From Antedon mediterranea (Eukaryota > Echinodermata > Crinoidea > Comatulida > Antedonidae), in NCBI RefSeq assembly GCF_964355755.1, contig NC_092672.1, positions 15,434,501 to 15,498,500 of the forward strand: a stretch of DNA of 64,000 nt, given 5' to 3'. The notes below the pieces were generated by a model. It did not search any database and was not told where the DNA came from. It saw only the letters and a list, made by a program, of their open reading frames with translations. Shown in pieces: positions 36,900-46,830 of the stretch. Within the stretch, counting starts at the first letter, position 1. The number at the start of each line of letters is the position of its first letter. Position numbers and translations under genes: made by a program.

Positions 36900-36995
36900 T
36901 TATTTGTTATTGTTTGTGTTATGAATCGACTTCAACGTCTCCAGAACACTGCTGCACGCATTCTAACTCTTACTAGAAGATCCTCACACATACAG
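36900..36995 (+). pseudogene. LINE C-terminal scrap
   Basis: A plus-strand frame at about 36917-36993 reads MNRLQRLQNTAARILTLTRR, the strongly conserved RLQxxQNxAAR block of CR1/L2-type pol C-termini. About 30 codons survive. The upstream part of that open frame overlaps the protease remnant on the other strand and is not meaningful. Confidence 0.6.
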
Positions 36996-37057
36996 TATCT
37001 CCTATTATATATAATAAATGTAAATGTAAACTTATGCTTTGTTTTTGAAAATTTAAA

Positions 37058-37256
37058 GACTAAAAACGAAATGTGTTTATATATTTTGTAAGTAAGTGTA
37101 ACCTACGGTGTATATCATTGAATTTGTATAATTTTTAGTTGTATTTTGTGCACACTACCATTTCGTAGGGTCCTTGGTATTTGCATGTGTGCGTGGTTTT
37201 CTCTCTGCATGGTCTTAGCTTTAGAAACACCCATCAATAGAGGGCAACATTAAAAA
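37058..37256 (+). repeat. Local duplicate, copy 1 (partner 37490-37680)
   Basis: AGACTAAAA, TTTTGTAAGTAA, ATCATTGA(A/G)TTTGTA, CACACTACCATTTCGTAGGG, TCTCTCTG and ACCCATCA(A/G)TAGAGGG occur in the same order in both segments, with about 15-20 percent divergence by eye. It may be the 3' UTR of the LINE scrap just upstream. Confidence 0.7.
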
Positions 37257-37489
37257 CAATATTATACAATTTTTTTTTTCGGTATTTAGATATAAAGAAC
37301 ACGTATGCTTATCCATATGCTCTCGCAGTTTTAATTTGAAATAAAAAATATTTCAACCAGCGTTTTTTTGTAAGAAATATTTCTTGCTGTATTATTATCT
37401 TTTGAAAATCTATAATTAAATTTATCATGATTAACTTATTCACAATTAATGTGAGAAGAACATGCATTGGTTTCTGGATCAAAAATCGA

Positions 37490-37680
37490 AAGACTAAAAT
37501 CAAAATATGTTTATAGATTCTGTAAGTAAATGTATGGTGTTATCATTGAGTTTGTAAAATGTTTTGTTGTATTTTGGGCACACTACCATTTCGTAGGGTC
37601 TTCCTTGGCTTGTGCGGACGTAGTCTTCTCTCTGTCATGTTCTAGAATCACCCATCAGTAGAGGGTGACATTAAAATAAT
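37490..37680 (+). repeat. Local duplicate, copy 2 (partner 37058-37256)
   Basis: Second copy of the segment described at 37058, in the same orientation, about 430 bp downstream. Confidence 0.7.
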
Positions 37681-37974
37681 TTGTTGGCATTTAGATTTCT
37701 TTATTTTGTTTTCAGTTGTTTATGGTTGTTTCGGTTGTTTTCGGTAATTAGACCATCTTTTACTGAAGCGAATTGGAATTGCGTCCTGTGTTCGTCCCCT
37801 GTGGGGAAGTGTGCGGTTACTGTTATACACTCAAACAAAAGAGATAAATGAATTACAACTTCAGGAGTGGCCTCCTTTATTCTTTCTATGATTCCAAATT
37901 ATAAGTAACAACCAAATAATTAATTCGGATTAGTGTTGATCTTACGCCGGACTTAAAAAAACAGCAGCGTAATT

Positions 37975-38158
37975 CCACCAGTAACGGCGCGGTGTAACCA
38001 CCAACAGCAGCGTAACCACCAGTAATGGCGTAACCACCAACAACGGCGTAACCACCAACAGCAGCGTAACACAACCAGTAGGCGTAACCTCCGGCTCTAC
38101 TTTATCTCAAACAGTAACACAACCAATGGGTGTCACGAAACCTAAGGAGCCAATTCAT
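37975..38158 (+). other. Thr/Ser/Val-rich repeat coding segment (mucin-like), possibly a degenerate exon
   Basis: An 18-bp unit (GGCGTAACCACCAACA-type) repeats about five times, then passes in frame into a 48-bp-type unit. The plus-strand frame beginning near 37992 stays open to the TAA at about 38162 and reads GVTTNSSVTTSNGVTTN, then TQPVGVTSGSTLSQTVTQPM. An indel near 37990 separates it from a similar upstream frame. The same VTSGST(L/V)SQTVTQP unit recurs at 39490-39565. Thr/Ser-rich tandem repeats are typical of O-glycosylated extracellular proteins, but there is no start codon or splice evidence; it may simply be a minisatellite. Confidence 0.4.
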
Positions 38159-38469
38159 ACTTAAGTTGCTTCCTAACCACCAAAGTTGTTCTGCGTTTAG
38201 GGCATGTTATCCTTTGTACTGTAAGCCTGTCCTCTAATGGCTTTACAACGCTACTCATGCCAGTAGTGGTGTGGGTGGCGGTTTAACTGCAATAATAAAG
38301 ATGATTATTTAATAGACGGCGACTGGAAAGGCTAGCTCATTATCCGTTAAAAAAAATACCTATATCCAACCTCTGCAGCACAGATTGGATAAAATGTATC
38401 GAATTTCTGTTATGACTGTACAGTACTTGTCTTTACGACGCCTGAAGGAATAGACACTTGTGGAACAGA

Positions 38470-38885
38470 GATTGGAATGTTCCATTTATCACAGATCAAA
38501 ACAGTTGTATAAATGTATATTAAATCTATCAAAATAGTATTTTTTAAAGAAAATCGGCCTTGTCTTCAACATTATGATGCTGTACTCAAGCTGTTCAACC
38601 AGTTTTCAGCTATTAAAAACAATTATCGTAGGAGGAGATAGGAAAATAGGAAGCATACTCGTATTATTGTGTGCGGGTATTTTTCCATGGACATTCATTA
38701 GGTAGTGTATACCACGATTGGAAAACACCCCTATTTGGGGCAAATCGTTGAACCTTAACAGGGTTACATCAGATGGTTAAAATCCGTACCGAAAGTATGA
38801 ACCAACTTTATATACCATCGAGTAAAAATTCTAGAAATAAACCGCGATTTATCGAATTTTGCCCTTACGTAAATTTATATATAGA
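38470..38885 (-). repeat. Dispersed repeat B, copy 2
   Basis: Inverted relative of 15105-15520, with the landmarks listed there in reverse order and orientation. Confidence 0.7.
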
Positions 38886-39473
38886 TAATGATGATGAATA
38901 AATACTCGAAAATAAATTTTAATTCAAAAATCATGATAATAAGTTTTTTGTTTCGTTTTCTTTCTGTTTTTATACTTGTACTTGTTGCTCTTTTGGCACT
39001 CCATAAAAACAAAAATATTGAGCATGGGGAGGAGTTACAGTATACAAAGAAACACGTCTGTAAAATAATCAATTTAAAGGATTTATTTATTTGTTTTTAT
39101 GTGTTTCTCCTTCTTAAAGTACTTATAAGTCCTAATTTTAAATTGTGGTATTCAGGATAAAGTTAGTTAACAAATTTGTAGTCAAAACCAACCAACACAA
39201 TGGAGTAAATATATACCAACACACAACCCATCAAGTTTGTTTGTTGTAAAGAAAAAATATACATTTACTCAACGGGCGAAAATAATGTGAGTTTATCTAT
39301 GTTTTGAGGTAGTATTTAATTATATTTATGGTAATAAATGAAACCTACTATGTTTAAAATTATGTATGGATAAACAAGTATTGTTTTTAAGCTGTAGTAT
39401 ATCTTAGAATTTGTAATCTTAGGTCTTGTGTCTTAGCTTTCGTGATCTTAGGTCTTAGGGGGTCTTAGCTTTC
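38886..39473. other. AT-rich spacer
   Basis: Open frames of 65-90 codons on either strand are low-complexity and not recognisable. GTCTTAG-rich short repeats occur at 39421-39485. Confidence 0.4.
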
Positions 39474-39749
39474 GTGGTCTTAGGTTTTGTGACACCCGGC
39501 GTAACCTCTGGCTCTACTGTATCCCAAACAGTAACACAACCAATAAGCGTAACCTCCGGCTCTTTAACACTTTGTTTTTCAATGTCTCTAATGTCTCTAC
39601 TTTTATTTACTACACGTCTGCTCTCTGCTTCTCCTCCTTTTCAACTCCCTGCTCATCTGCCGCCCTCTATCTTTTCTCCCCCAAAATCATTACAGTATGT
39701 TGATGGATGTGAATTTAATATACCCTGCTCCTACAAATGCAGAATGTAA
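39474..39749 (+). other. Second Thr/Ser-rich repeat segment, short open frame
   Basis: The open frame begins with VTPGVTSGSTVSQTVTQPIS, the same 16-residue unit as at 38.08 kb, followed by a hydrophobic, Ser/Pro-rich stretch. It overlaps DNA that on the other strand leads into the BEL integrase remnant. Real translation is unproven. Confidence 0.3.
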
Positions 39750-39769
39750 CTCTGATATCGGCTTTACTT

Positions 39770-40140
39770 AATACCCCATATATAGTAATTTCCAGACATT
39801 CACCAAAATGTGGAGTCATGGGTGGACACTTTATCCCTGGGACCACTATCGCACTTTGAATTTTTTCTTTATCAAACAATTTTAATACTCCCCTTAATTC
39901 TCTATCAGCCCCTACAAAATTTATCCGACATCATTACCTTGGGCTTACCCTTCCTATTGAAAAATCTATGAAAAGCAGTTAGAAACGTATCTGTGTCGAA
40001 ACCGTATGCTATTTCCAAGTGCACGGCCCTACTAGAGTACCTTATTGGATTTATCTCAAATTATCATTGTTTACCCTTTGTACCACTTTACCCAATAACG
40101 TTTTCGTTCTTTACTTAACCTCTGTCTCTTCTATCGCTTT
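39770..40140 (-). pseudogene. BEL/Pao integrase core fragment (downstream half of a split element)
   Basis: The minus strand reads the BEL/Pao integrase signature: [20 protein letters not shown], then [16 protein letters not shown] holding the second catalytic Asp. After a small deletion it continues [18 protein letters not shown] and PPMTPHFG. One frameshift and several stops are present. The RNase H part of apparently the same element lies at 43.56-44.59 kb, across the inserted gypsy element. It would be the DDE recombinase of the element; this copy is dead. Confidence 0.75.
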
Positions 40141-40273
40141 TGTTACGGGCTCGTTCGTTAGGCTGAAAACAACAATAATAATATAACAAAACATGTTGTA
40201 GTTGTCGTCCATCTTTATTCATCTTCTCTCTTTCTCTCTAGAGGGCTCACTTATGTGTGACAAACCCATCACA
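40141..40273 (-). repeat. Putative 3' LTR of the Gmr1-like element
   Basis: The segment begins TGTTACGGGC and ends CCCATCACA, so it has TG...CA ends in both orientations. The minus strand carries GATGAATAAAGATGG, a possible polyadenylation signal. Its last 45 bases (CTCTAGAGGGCTCACTT, TGTGTGACAAACCCATCAC) recur at 43512-43558 beside gag. At 133 bp it is short for an LTR. No convincing 5-bp target duplication. Confidence 0.5.
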
Positions 40274-40409
40274 CAGAAACTTAAAGAAAGTTTGATATGA
40301 TTAAACTTATAACTGTTTAGTATAACATCTTAAATCTTTTCTTATAGTTATTTTAACAGGTCGTTGATATGATTTTACTTCAACTGCTTCTTTTTCAACA
40401 GATTCGTTA

Positions 40410-40580
40410 ATGGAGAAACTTCTGCAAAAATATCGATAAATCCAAGCCATTCCCAGGAAACACATTAACTCCAGCTTACTCTTTGGAACTGGGAAATCAG
40501 ACTGCCTTAATCTTAGCTTAATGGTTTCACTTTTCCGCAACCAACTTTATGACCTTAGAGCACAATTTTTGCAGCTGACA
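40410..40580 (-). pseudogene. Gypsy RT thumb / RNase H connection
   Basis: Minus strand: DRLSAAKIVL, GHKVGCGKVKPL and, after an indel, DFPVPKSKLELMCFLGMAWI with YRYFCRSFS. This is the standard connection of Ty3/gypsy pol (FLGMxxYYRxF). Past FCRSFS the similarity ends, so RNase H is lost. Confidence 0.75.
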
Positions 40581-40589
40581 ACCTGTCAA

Positions 40590-41640
40590 ACAATGTATTT
40601 ATTTATTTATTCTTTCTTTTGACTGGATTGCATTTTCAGTAAAGCAGTAGTGCTTTCCAAAATGGTCCAGTTACAAGTTTCAAAGTAAATAAAAATTATA
40701 ACATATATAAATACATAGCAGGCCTATTTAAATTAAAGCCCCATTCCCTATGTTTTTTAGATCTAATTTAAGATCACAAACTATATTTAATGTAAAAATA
40801 ATACTATATGGTCCTATTGCGATAACTTTTTTCGTCTTTAAACGGTTAAAAATGTGAAAAATAAGTCGATTCTAATAATTATAGCGGCCCGCTATAAATA
40901 CCAAAATGCATTGCGCGCGGATTGATATTTTTGTTTTTCACCTGTAATTCGCCCACTTTTCGATCGATCGTGAGGCCAAAACAAATGGAAGACTCCTAAC
41001 TTTTCAGCGAAAATACCGGGTTTTCCCCAATTTGTATCAACAGAGTCTGGCAAAAATAGAAAGACAATTAATGCAGCAACTATACAACGTCAGGCTAGGT
41101 ATATAGCTCGCGTACGATGTTCGTACGTTACCGATGTTTACCAGCTAGGCCTACAAAACTAAGCCTAGCTAGGCTAGGCCTAAGACCGTCCACGAGAGGT
41201 CGATCGCCGCGAGCTACTTAGGTAGTGCATTGTTTCTCACTTTTTATCATAATTTACCATAAAACGTACATTTAAGACAAGAAATGACATGGTTTAATGT
41301 TTTTAAAGTGATATATATGTATAATTTTCCAAAAAACGTCCAAAATTGCAGGGAAGGGGTCTTTAAAAACAAATAAAAAAATATAAAATGTAGGATCACT
41401 TTAGATGACATTAGAGTTAGAGCTATATTTTTTAGTTTATAAATATTTTCCCCAGTTACTTTTGTTCTAGTTTCAGTTGGTAAAAGATTACATTCTTTTG
41501 TTGCTCTGTATTTGAAGGTTCTTTTACCTTGAGCATTTTTCCAATTTGGTGTTATTAATGTTTTACAACTTTGGCTACCGGTGCATTTTGGGTGGAGGGA
41601 GTCATTAAATTTAAACATTGAGGATAAATAAATAAATAAC
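40590..41640 (-). mobile_element. LINE fragment inserted in the gypsy RT
   Basis: The minus strand continues from 41640 with LINE pol C-terminal sequence (MFKFNDSLHPKCTGSQSCKT, GKRTFKYRATKECNLLPTET, TKVTGENIYKLKN). The other edge at 40590-40740 is a typical LINE 3' tail, with CTGGACCATTTTGGAAAGC, ATGCAATCCAGTCAAAAG and (AATAAAT)n on the minus strand. Between them, 40742-40804 resembles 36786-36852, so more than one element may be involved. Short TTGTT words flank the insertion. Confidence 0.55.
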
Positions 41641-42038
41641 AAGACTTTAATTCTCTGCACATGAACATCCCATGTATCACTATAAACAACCAAATCGTCT
41701 ATATAAGCTTCACAGCCCTCCAACCCTGAAATTATACCATTAACCAATCTCTGGAACGTGGAAGACATGACCTTATACTGATAAAGACCCATGGGAGTTA
41801 CGAAAGACACTTCTTTCGCATGCTCTGTTAAAGGAATTTTCCAGTAACCCTTTAGAAGATCAAATTTACTGACAAATTTAGCACTACCCACACGATCAAT
41901 ACATTCATCTATCCTCGGTATGGGATATGAATCTGTAGTAGATTTGGCATTAACCTTCCGATAATCAGTACAAAAACAATAAGATTTATCTGACTTCGGA
42001 ACTAATAATATATACATGGAGAACTCCAAGCACTGCAA
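41640..42038 (-). pseudogene. Ty3/gypsy reverse transcriptase (fingers and palm)
   Basis: Minus strand: LVPKSDKSYCFCTDYRKVNA, SYPIPRIDECIDRVGSAKFV, KFDLLKGYWKIPL with the first catalytic Asp, a slightly shortened FQRLVNGIISGLEG, and YIDDLVVYSDTW with the two palm Asp residues. After HVQRIKVLL the frame enters a different, LINE-derived sequence. The gypsy reading resumes at about 40580 as DRLSAAKIVL, so the interruption is an insertion. Otherwise the RT is well conserved. The FGLRNAPATF-type segment is shortened. Confidence 0.8.
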
Positions 42039-42113
42039 CTAGGCTCGATGATATCATTCTTAATCATGTAATCAATCTCATTTTTTAATAACTTCATCTT
42101 GAACGGATTTGCT

Positions 42114-42780
42114 CTATATGAATTTTGTTTTATTGGTCTTAACGTTATGCTCCACTAAGTTCGTTCGACCTGGAACATCCGAAAACAACTGCAGATTTCC
42201 AAATATCAAATTAACAATTTTAACCTTACGATCACGAGATGAATGACCAACTTTTTCTTCAATATTTGCAAGGACATCTGAATTACTGAACTTAACACAT
42301 GTATCAGCCCAAACTCTATTATTTCTCGCTGTGTATGGTTTCAACATGTTTATATGACACAGGCGCTTCTTCTTACGTCTATCTGGAGTCAACTTCTCCT
42401 ACTCTTTCTAATACTTTGTAAGGACCAGCAAATCTTGCAGATAATTGTTGACTGGGAAGAGGCAACATAACTAACACTAAAATTCATTTAAAAAAATGAA
42501 GTATTGATACAGACTCTTCTGCATTACCTAACAGCCTTTCTTTGACTATTTTAAGAGTACCTGGGACCGAATGACCATACACCAACTCAAATGGGCTAAA
42601 CCCTAAGGACTCTGGGATAATGGGATAAGGGAACCCCCTCATCCCATTCCTTTTCACATTCAAAACAATAGGTTTGAAGCATATTTATAAGTGTTTGATG
42701 AAGTGCCCCTTGAGACTGTGGATGGTAAGCACTTGAACTTATATGGGTAACACCTAACTGCTCTAAGACATAAAGTTTTT
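42114..42780 (-). pseudogene. Integrase C-terminal region joined to pre-RT linker
   Basis: Minus strand: LGVTHISSSAYHPQSQGALH and INMLQTYCFECEKEWDEG (post-core integrase), FELVYGHS-like sequence near 42585-42600, RFAGPYKVLERVGEV near 42410-42440, then, in the 92-codon frame 42114-42392, RRKKKRLCHINMLKPYTARN and LFSDVPGRTNLVEHNVK. The last phrase is the normal lead-in to RT in this group. The catalytic Asp residues are lost with the deletion that brought the protease next to it. Confidence 0.75.
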
Positions 42781-42905
42781 GACGCCCCTGTGTCTCTTAA
42801 GACTCTAACTTTACTCAGATTCACATCATTGATCAATGTTACAGAACCAGTAGAGAGGAAAGGCTTAAATAGCTTTCGCACTTTTTCCGGATCTGAAGAT
42901 TGGAT
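42780..42905 (-). pseudogene. Protease fragment (RDTGAS active site)
   Basis: In the open frame 42660-43193 the minus strand reads LSTGSVTLINDVNLSKVRVL followed by RDTGASKTL, with the DTGA catalytic motif. The C-terminal half of the protease is missing: directly after it the sequence switches frame into the end of an integrase, marking an internal deletion. Confidence 0.7.
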
Positions 42906-43004
42906 CAACTTCTCACTTTCATCAACATCATGACTCTTTGTCACTTTCAATGGAACTGTATTAACCAACGTGTTTGGAAGTGATTGGGGTTTCTTATTAT
43001 CCCC

Positions 43005-43500
43005 TTTAGCTTTGTTTTGAAACAGCCAGATCTGCCTTTTTATGACCCTTTTTCTTGTAATAAGAACAAGTTCTTCCAAATTTACTACTACTATTAACTG
43101 CAGTTTTCTGACTTTGGACCTTAGAATCATCAACGGATTTTGAAATCGATTTAGTATCCACCACCTTGTGCGTGAGCACATAATTATCGGCAACAGAAGC
43201 CGCTTTCATTAAATTATCAACTTTCTGCTCCTCTAGATGTGTACGAACTTCGGTAGGGGAACAAGACTTAAACTACTCAACTAAAAGCTTGCAAAGCTTT
43301 CCAAATTCACCCTTTACTCCTTCCGAACTACACCATCTATCAAAAAGAATCTGCTTCTTACGTGCAAATTCCATAAAAGTTTGATCAGAATGGTTACCTA
43401 AGTTTTTCTTACAATACGCCTCTGGAACTAACTCATAAGCTGACAAAACAGCAGTTTTAACTGCATCATAGCTTCACATTGATCATCAGCCAATGCAGAA
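43005..43500 (-). pseudogene. Gag fragment with zinc knuckle (Gmr1-like element)
   Basis: The minus strand reads KTAVLSAYELVPEAYCKKN, EFARKKQILFDRWCSSE and FGKLCKLLVE, the SCAN-like capsid region of this gypsy group. Then come MKAASVADNYVLTHKVVD and a CCHC-type knuckle CSYYKKKGHKKAD in which the second Cys is Tyr. Frames break near 43470, 43275 and 43010. It would form the particle and bind RNA. Confidence 0.7.
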
Positions 43501-43511
43501 AAATACCTCTT

Positions 43512-43558
43512 GGGCTTTCTCTCTAGAGGGCTCACTTCTGTGTGACAAACCCATCACA
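43512..43558 (-). repeat. Truncated 5' LTR piece
   Basis: About 46 bases identical, except for one or two bases, to the first part (minus-strand sense) of the LTR at 40141-40273, directly joined to gag coding sequence. The rest of the LTR, the primer-binding site and the gag start are absent, so a deletion runs from inside the LTR into gag. Confidence 0.5.
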
Positions 43559-44590
43559 CCTTCTCAATCTTATTTTCTTGCCATTCAATCCCGGGGGGGT
43601 CACTCTTAAATATTTCCATACGGGGAGGTGCCGCATTTACGGGTATATTTTCGAGGGCCTGGTAGCACAAGTGTGGGAAAATATGAAGAGTTGGTAACAC
43701 AAGTGTGGGAAATGACAGGGTGAAATTAGTAGTTTAAGTCCCTAGCCTGCCCACCCGTGTCAAAATGTCACGAATTATCGCCAAATTTTGCAGGTATTTT
43801 AGCATACTGGATGCTATAAGCCCATCGCGGGGCCTATCGCTAAATACCTTTGAATAGACCTAGAGGTTTCGCATCAGCAGAAGAACACGAAACATCCAGC
43901 CTAGGACAATTGACCACTCTTGATGATCGTCGTCATGCACACCCCGCAATGCGCGATAAACTTTCAAAACACGTTCGTGATTTTTCCATGAACGGTCTCT
44001 TTGGCCATGCGCAGATCATGCTGGGAACCAGTACAAATTTTGCGCCCTCTCTGGCGTGGCCTTGTTTCTGCCGTCTTTTTATAGAACACTGGATTTTGGT
44101 AAATGGTAGTTCAAGTCCGTATATTTTTCAGTAAAACAGGTAGCGCAAGTGCCTCATGTCTTGAAGTGGCTGCTGCACTTCCCCGTTTGGTTTATATACA
44201 AGTGACCCCCCCGGGCATTCAATCTCACAATCACTCAAGAATCTGCTGCAACTCTTTAACGTAACACCCTCTTGGCGCCACATCCACTGGGTTTAATTGA
44301 GTGGGTATATATCTCCATTGACAGGGGTTTGTTTGACTTTGATTTTCAGCAATTCGATTAGCAATAAACAGCTTAAAATCTCTACCATGACCTCGAATCC
44401 ACTACAATACATTCATACTGTCACCCCAAAATTTCACTTCTTTTAGCTCAAATTGTAGTGGAGTTACAACAGATTTCGTAAGTTTTAAACCCAATATAGC
44501 TGCCATTAACTCAAGTCTTTGGATACTCATGGATTTTAAAGGAGCTACAGTACTTTGGTTTTGGATGCGACTAATTGCTCAGACCATACA
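43559..44590 (-). pseudogene. BEL/Pao RNase H region (upstream half), split by a MITE
   Basis: Minus strand 44590-44224 reads the BEL/Pao RNase H style: KVAPLKS-like start, SIQRLELMAAILGLKLTKSV, KEVKFWGDSMNVL (one Asp of the active site), WIRGHGRDFKLFIANRIAEN and WRYIPTQLNPVDVAPRG. Several stops occur. The reading continues across the MITE at 43590-44215 with WQENKIEKV at 43559-43589, then meets the LTR of the gypsy element. The matching integrase piece is at 39.77-40.14 kb. Confidence 0.75.
43590..44215. mobile_element. MITE with perfect 15-bp inverted ends and 8-bp target duplication
   Basis: Left end CCCGGGGGGGTCACT and right end its exact complement; similarity of the ends continues imperfectly (TATATT/TATATA, ACGGGGAAGTGC-like). 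Both sides carry CATTCAAT (43582-43589 and 44216-44223). An 8-bp duplication fits hAT-like or related superfamilies, although the termini do not begin with CAG. Length 626 bp. The open frame at 43850-44134 is not recognisable. Removing one target copy restores the host BEL reading, which proves the insertion. Confidence 0.85.
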
Positions 44591-46285
44591 TATTTATATT
44601 ATTGTAATGCAATATTTTGTTAGAAAATGACCGGAAGTAAAGTTATTAACCATTGACATAGAGAATAGCTATTTACATTACAAGAATAAATATTGGTCAT
44701 ATGTTTTTTGCCCTACTCTGACGTAATTTGTACTTTTACTAAGAATACATAATTAATACTTAAGTAATGTGGGACTCGAACAACCTTCAGATTACTAGGA
44801 TAATTATGTTATGCATTCAGTTCTTTTTCAAATACTGTAATATTATAATTATAATTAATTAGTTTTTTTAATCAATATATTTGGTTTTTTGTAGCCACGT
44901 ACGCACCAAGTCACCCCTTTTCTTTTTTTCTTTTTCGTCTCTCTCTCATAATAACCCAACAGTACTTGTGAGGCGGTATGAAGGAGGGAGCCCAACGGTC
45001 CACTGTCTGTTCAGGAAAAACTTGCCATGGGTCGTCGATTTGTCCATAATTATTGCGTTTTGCCGGGGGTTTTCTATAATTTGACTTAGCATTTAACTCA
45101 AAATAGATCATTTTAACATTTTGCTCAATATATTTGTAGCAGCAGCTTCATATTTTTTAATTATAATAATTAATTTGCATTATTGATAGTTATTAGAATT
45201 TATTGCTGTACCGGAAGTACCTTCATCATCCCTGACGTTTGCATTGAATGCAAAACATGTTATCTTATTGTTAGTCACATGGTTTTACTAGCGGAAAAAA
45301 GGCTACGATGTTATTGTTGTATAGAGTGACATTTCCGGTAGAGGACAGGACCCACCTTGGGATGCCTGTGGCTCAAATACTCAAGTGTCTACATCCGTGT
45401 ACTCTCAACCCCCTTTAAAAAATAGTCCTGCGAACCTATGTGTGAGAGTACCATTTCTGGTCATTTCGCAAAATACCTCTACTGTGTTAATATATTCATA
45501 GTAGATAATGGCTCCACATCCATGGTATGTAAGGTACAGTTTGGCGCACCAATCCAATGATCAAAGGCGCCCTCTATTCGCATTTATTATCTATTATTTT
45601 TAGAAAATGTTAACTGTTTTTTATGTTTTTATTTGAGAAATAAAAATTATTGATTGATTGATTGATTGAGTGAAAATATCATAATTCTACCTTTTCTATT
45701 TTAGGTCCGGTCTTTTTACTGGTAAATAGTCATTTTTTGGTATTTTCTGGTTTCTTCTGGTAATTTTTGTTTTCTTCCGGTATTTTTTTGTATTTTCCAT
45801 TTTTGTTGTTGTCTTTTCCGGTATTTAGGCGGACCCTGTTTCTATGTTACTTAACACGTACAATTCAATTGACCTGTCTACCATGTGATGTTTGCTCGCT
45901 TAGACGCATACACTACCGCCTATTGATTTAACCCCATATTCCTACCGCTTTCTTTAAAAGGTAATATTTTCATAGCAAAACAAAATTTTCGGGGAAACTA
46001 GGTGACCCCCAGCCAATAGTTGTTCGCTTCACTCGCAAGGAGTCATTCATCCTTACATAACTACCAATTTAAAAGTCTCAAATGTTGGCAGGTATGGACT
46101 TGGGAATAGGAATCACGTGGTGGCACACATTTATCAGTTAATGGTGCATCCAATTTACAGACAAAATTACAAATAACATAGGTAAGCCACAAAGTTCTAA
46201 ATACTAATATATAACATCAAAACAAAATGTAAACTAATTAGGTTATATGCATTATTATCATTATAACCTCTTGATTCTGTCAGGA
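44591..46285. other. Spacer with one LINE-like tail
   Basis: No coding feature that I recognise; the two opposing open frames at 44881-45111 have no family resemblance. At 45600-45672 an A/T-rich 3' UTR-like segment ends in AATAAAAATTATTGATTGATTGATTGATTGAG, which in pieces resembles a LINE tail with (TTGA)n. CCGGTATTT-rich text follows at 45705-45830. Confidence 0.4.
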
Positions 46286-46830
46286 TCTTTATTTATTTAT
46301 TTATTTATTCTTTCCTTAGCACTATTTTGTCCGTGAATTATCTTGATATCAGTTTCATCTAGCTAAGTCAATTTTTCAGAGTATTCTTATGGCCAGGAAT
46401 CGATGTGGTTATGTTTTCACTGTGCGCAATCAAAAATTACGCGGTGTACGCGCGATTTAAAAAAATCACATTTGTAATCATATCTTCACAATCATGAATC
46501 ACTTTTAAACAAAATTTGGTACTCTTAAATTTCATGTCATATTTTATCATATGGCAATACAATTACGTGCGTAGCGCATTAACGCATGCATACGCGCGCT
46601 TAAAATTTTCAAAATTTATTTTTGGTGAAATTAGAGTACGTTTCAGGCAATTTTAGGCGTTTAAAAAATTGCCATGAGTGCGCAGATTTTTGCACGCACA
46701 CTGTGCGTTAAACGTTATTGTGCACTATTTTTGTCCGATTTTTGTTGTACGACGTTTCTTTAATAATATCATATTTTATTCACTTTTTAACGCAAAATTG
46801 CGTTACACAAGCACATCAAAAGTGACAGGC
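46286..46830 (+). repeat. GCGC-rich dispersed repeat, partial relative
   Basis: Starts with (TTTA)n and ATTCTTTCC as the copy at 12.45 kb does, then carries GTGCGCAATC, TACGCGCG, ATATTTTATCATATGGC and GCGTAGCGCATTAACGCATG words. Sequence style and some phrases are shared with 12.6-13.8 kb and 59.7-60.8 kb, but the match is patchy. Confidence 0.4.

Larger units (their letters stand above)
40141..43558 (-). mobile_element. Gmr1-like Ty3/gypsy element (gag-PR-IN-RT order), deleted and interrupted
   Basis: On the minus strand: a partial LTR start (43558-43512), gag with zinc knuckle (43500-43005), protease (42905-42780), integrase C-terminal part (42780-42280), pre-RT linker (42280-42114), RT (42038-41640), an inserted LINE (41640-40590), RT thumb/RNase H start (40580-40410) and an LTR (40273-40141). 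The integrase tail is joined in one open frame to the pre-RT linker, so integrase lies before RT. That Ty1/copia-like order is known for the Gmr1 group of Ty3/gypsy elements in deuterostomes. The integrase catalytic core, most of RNase H, and part of gag and LTR are missing. It seems inserted into a BEL/Pao element. Confidence 0.7.

Noticed and set aside
36621-36900. N-terminal part of a 156-codon plus-strand frame
   Set aside because: It overlaps the protease remnant on the minus strand; only the last 30 or so codons match a LINE tail.
37886-38074. Minus-strand GGYAAVGGY-type repeat frame
   Set aside because: It is the antisense of the Thr/Ser repeat and ends abruptly outside it; the plus-strand frame continues better into the second repeat type.
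41247-41640. Treating the 263-codon frame as one RT protein
   Set aside because: The first part is gypsy RT, the second part is a LINE C-terminus; the fusion is an insertion joint and not a real protein.
44881-45111. Overlapping 66-67 codon frames on both strands
   Set aside because: No family resemblance, low-complexity Lys/Arg or Phe/Ser content, and no splice signals.
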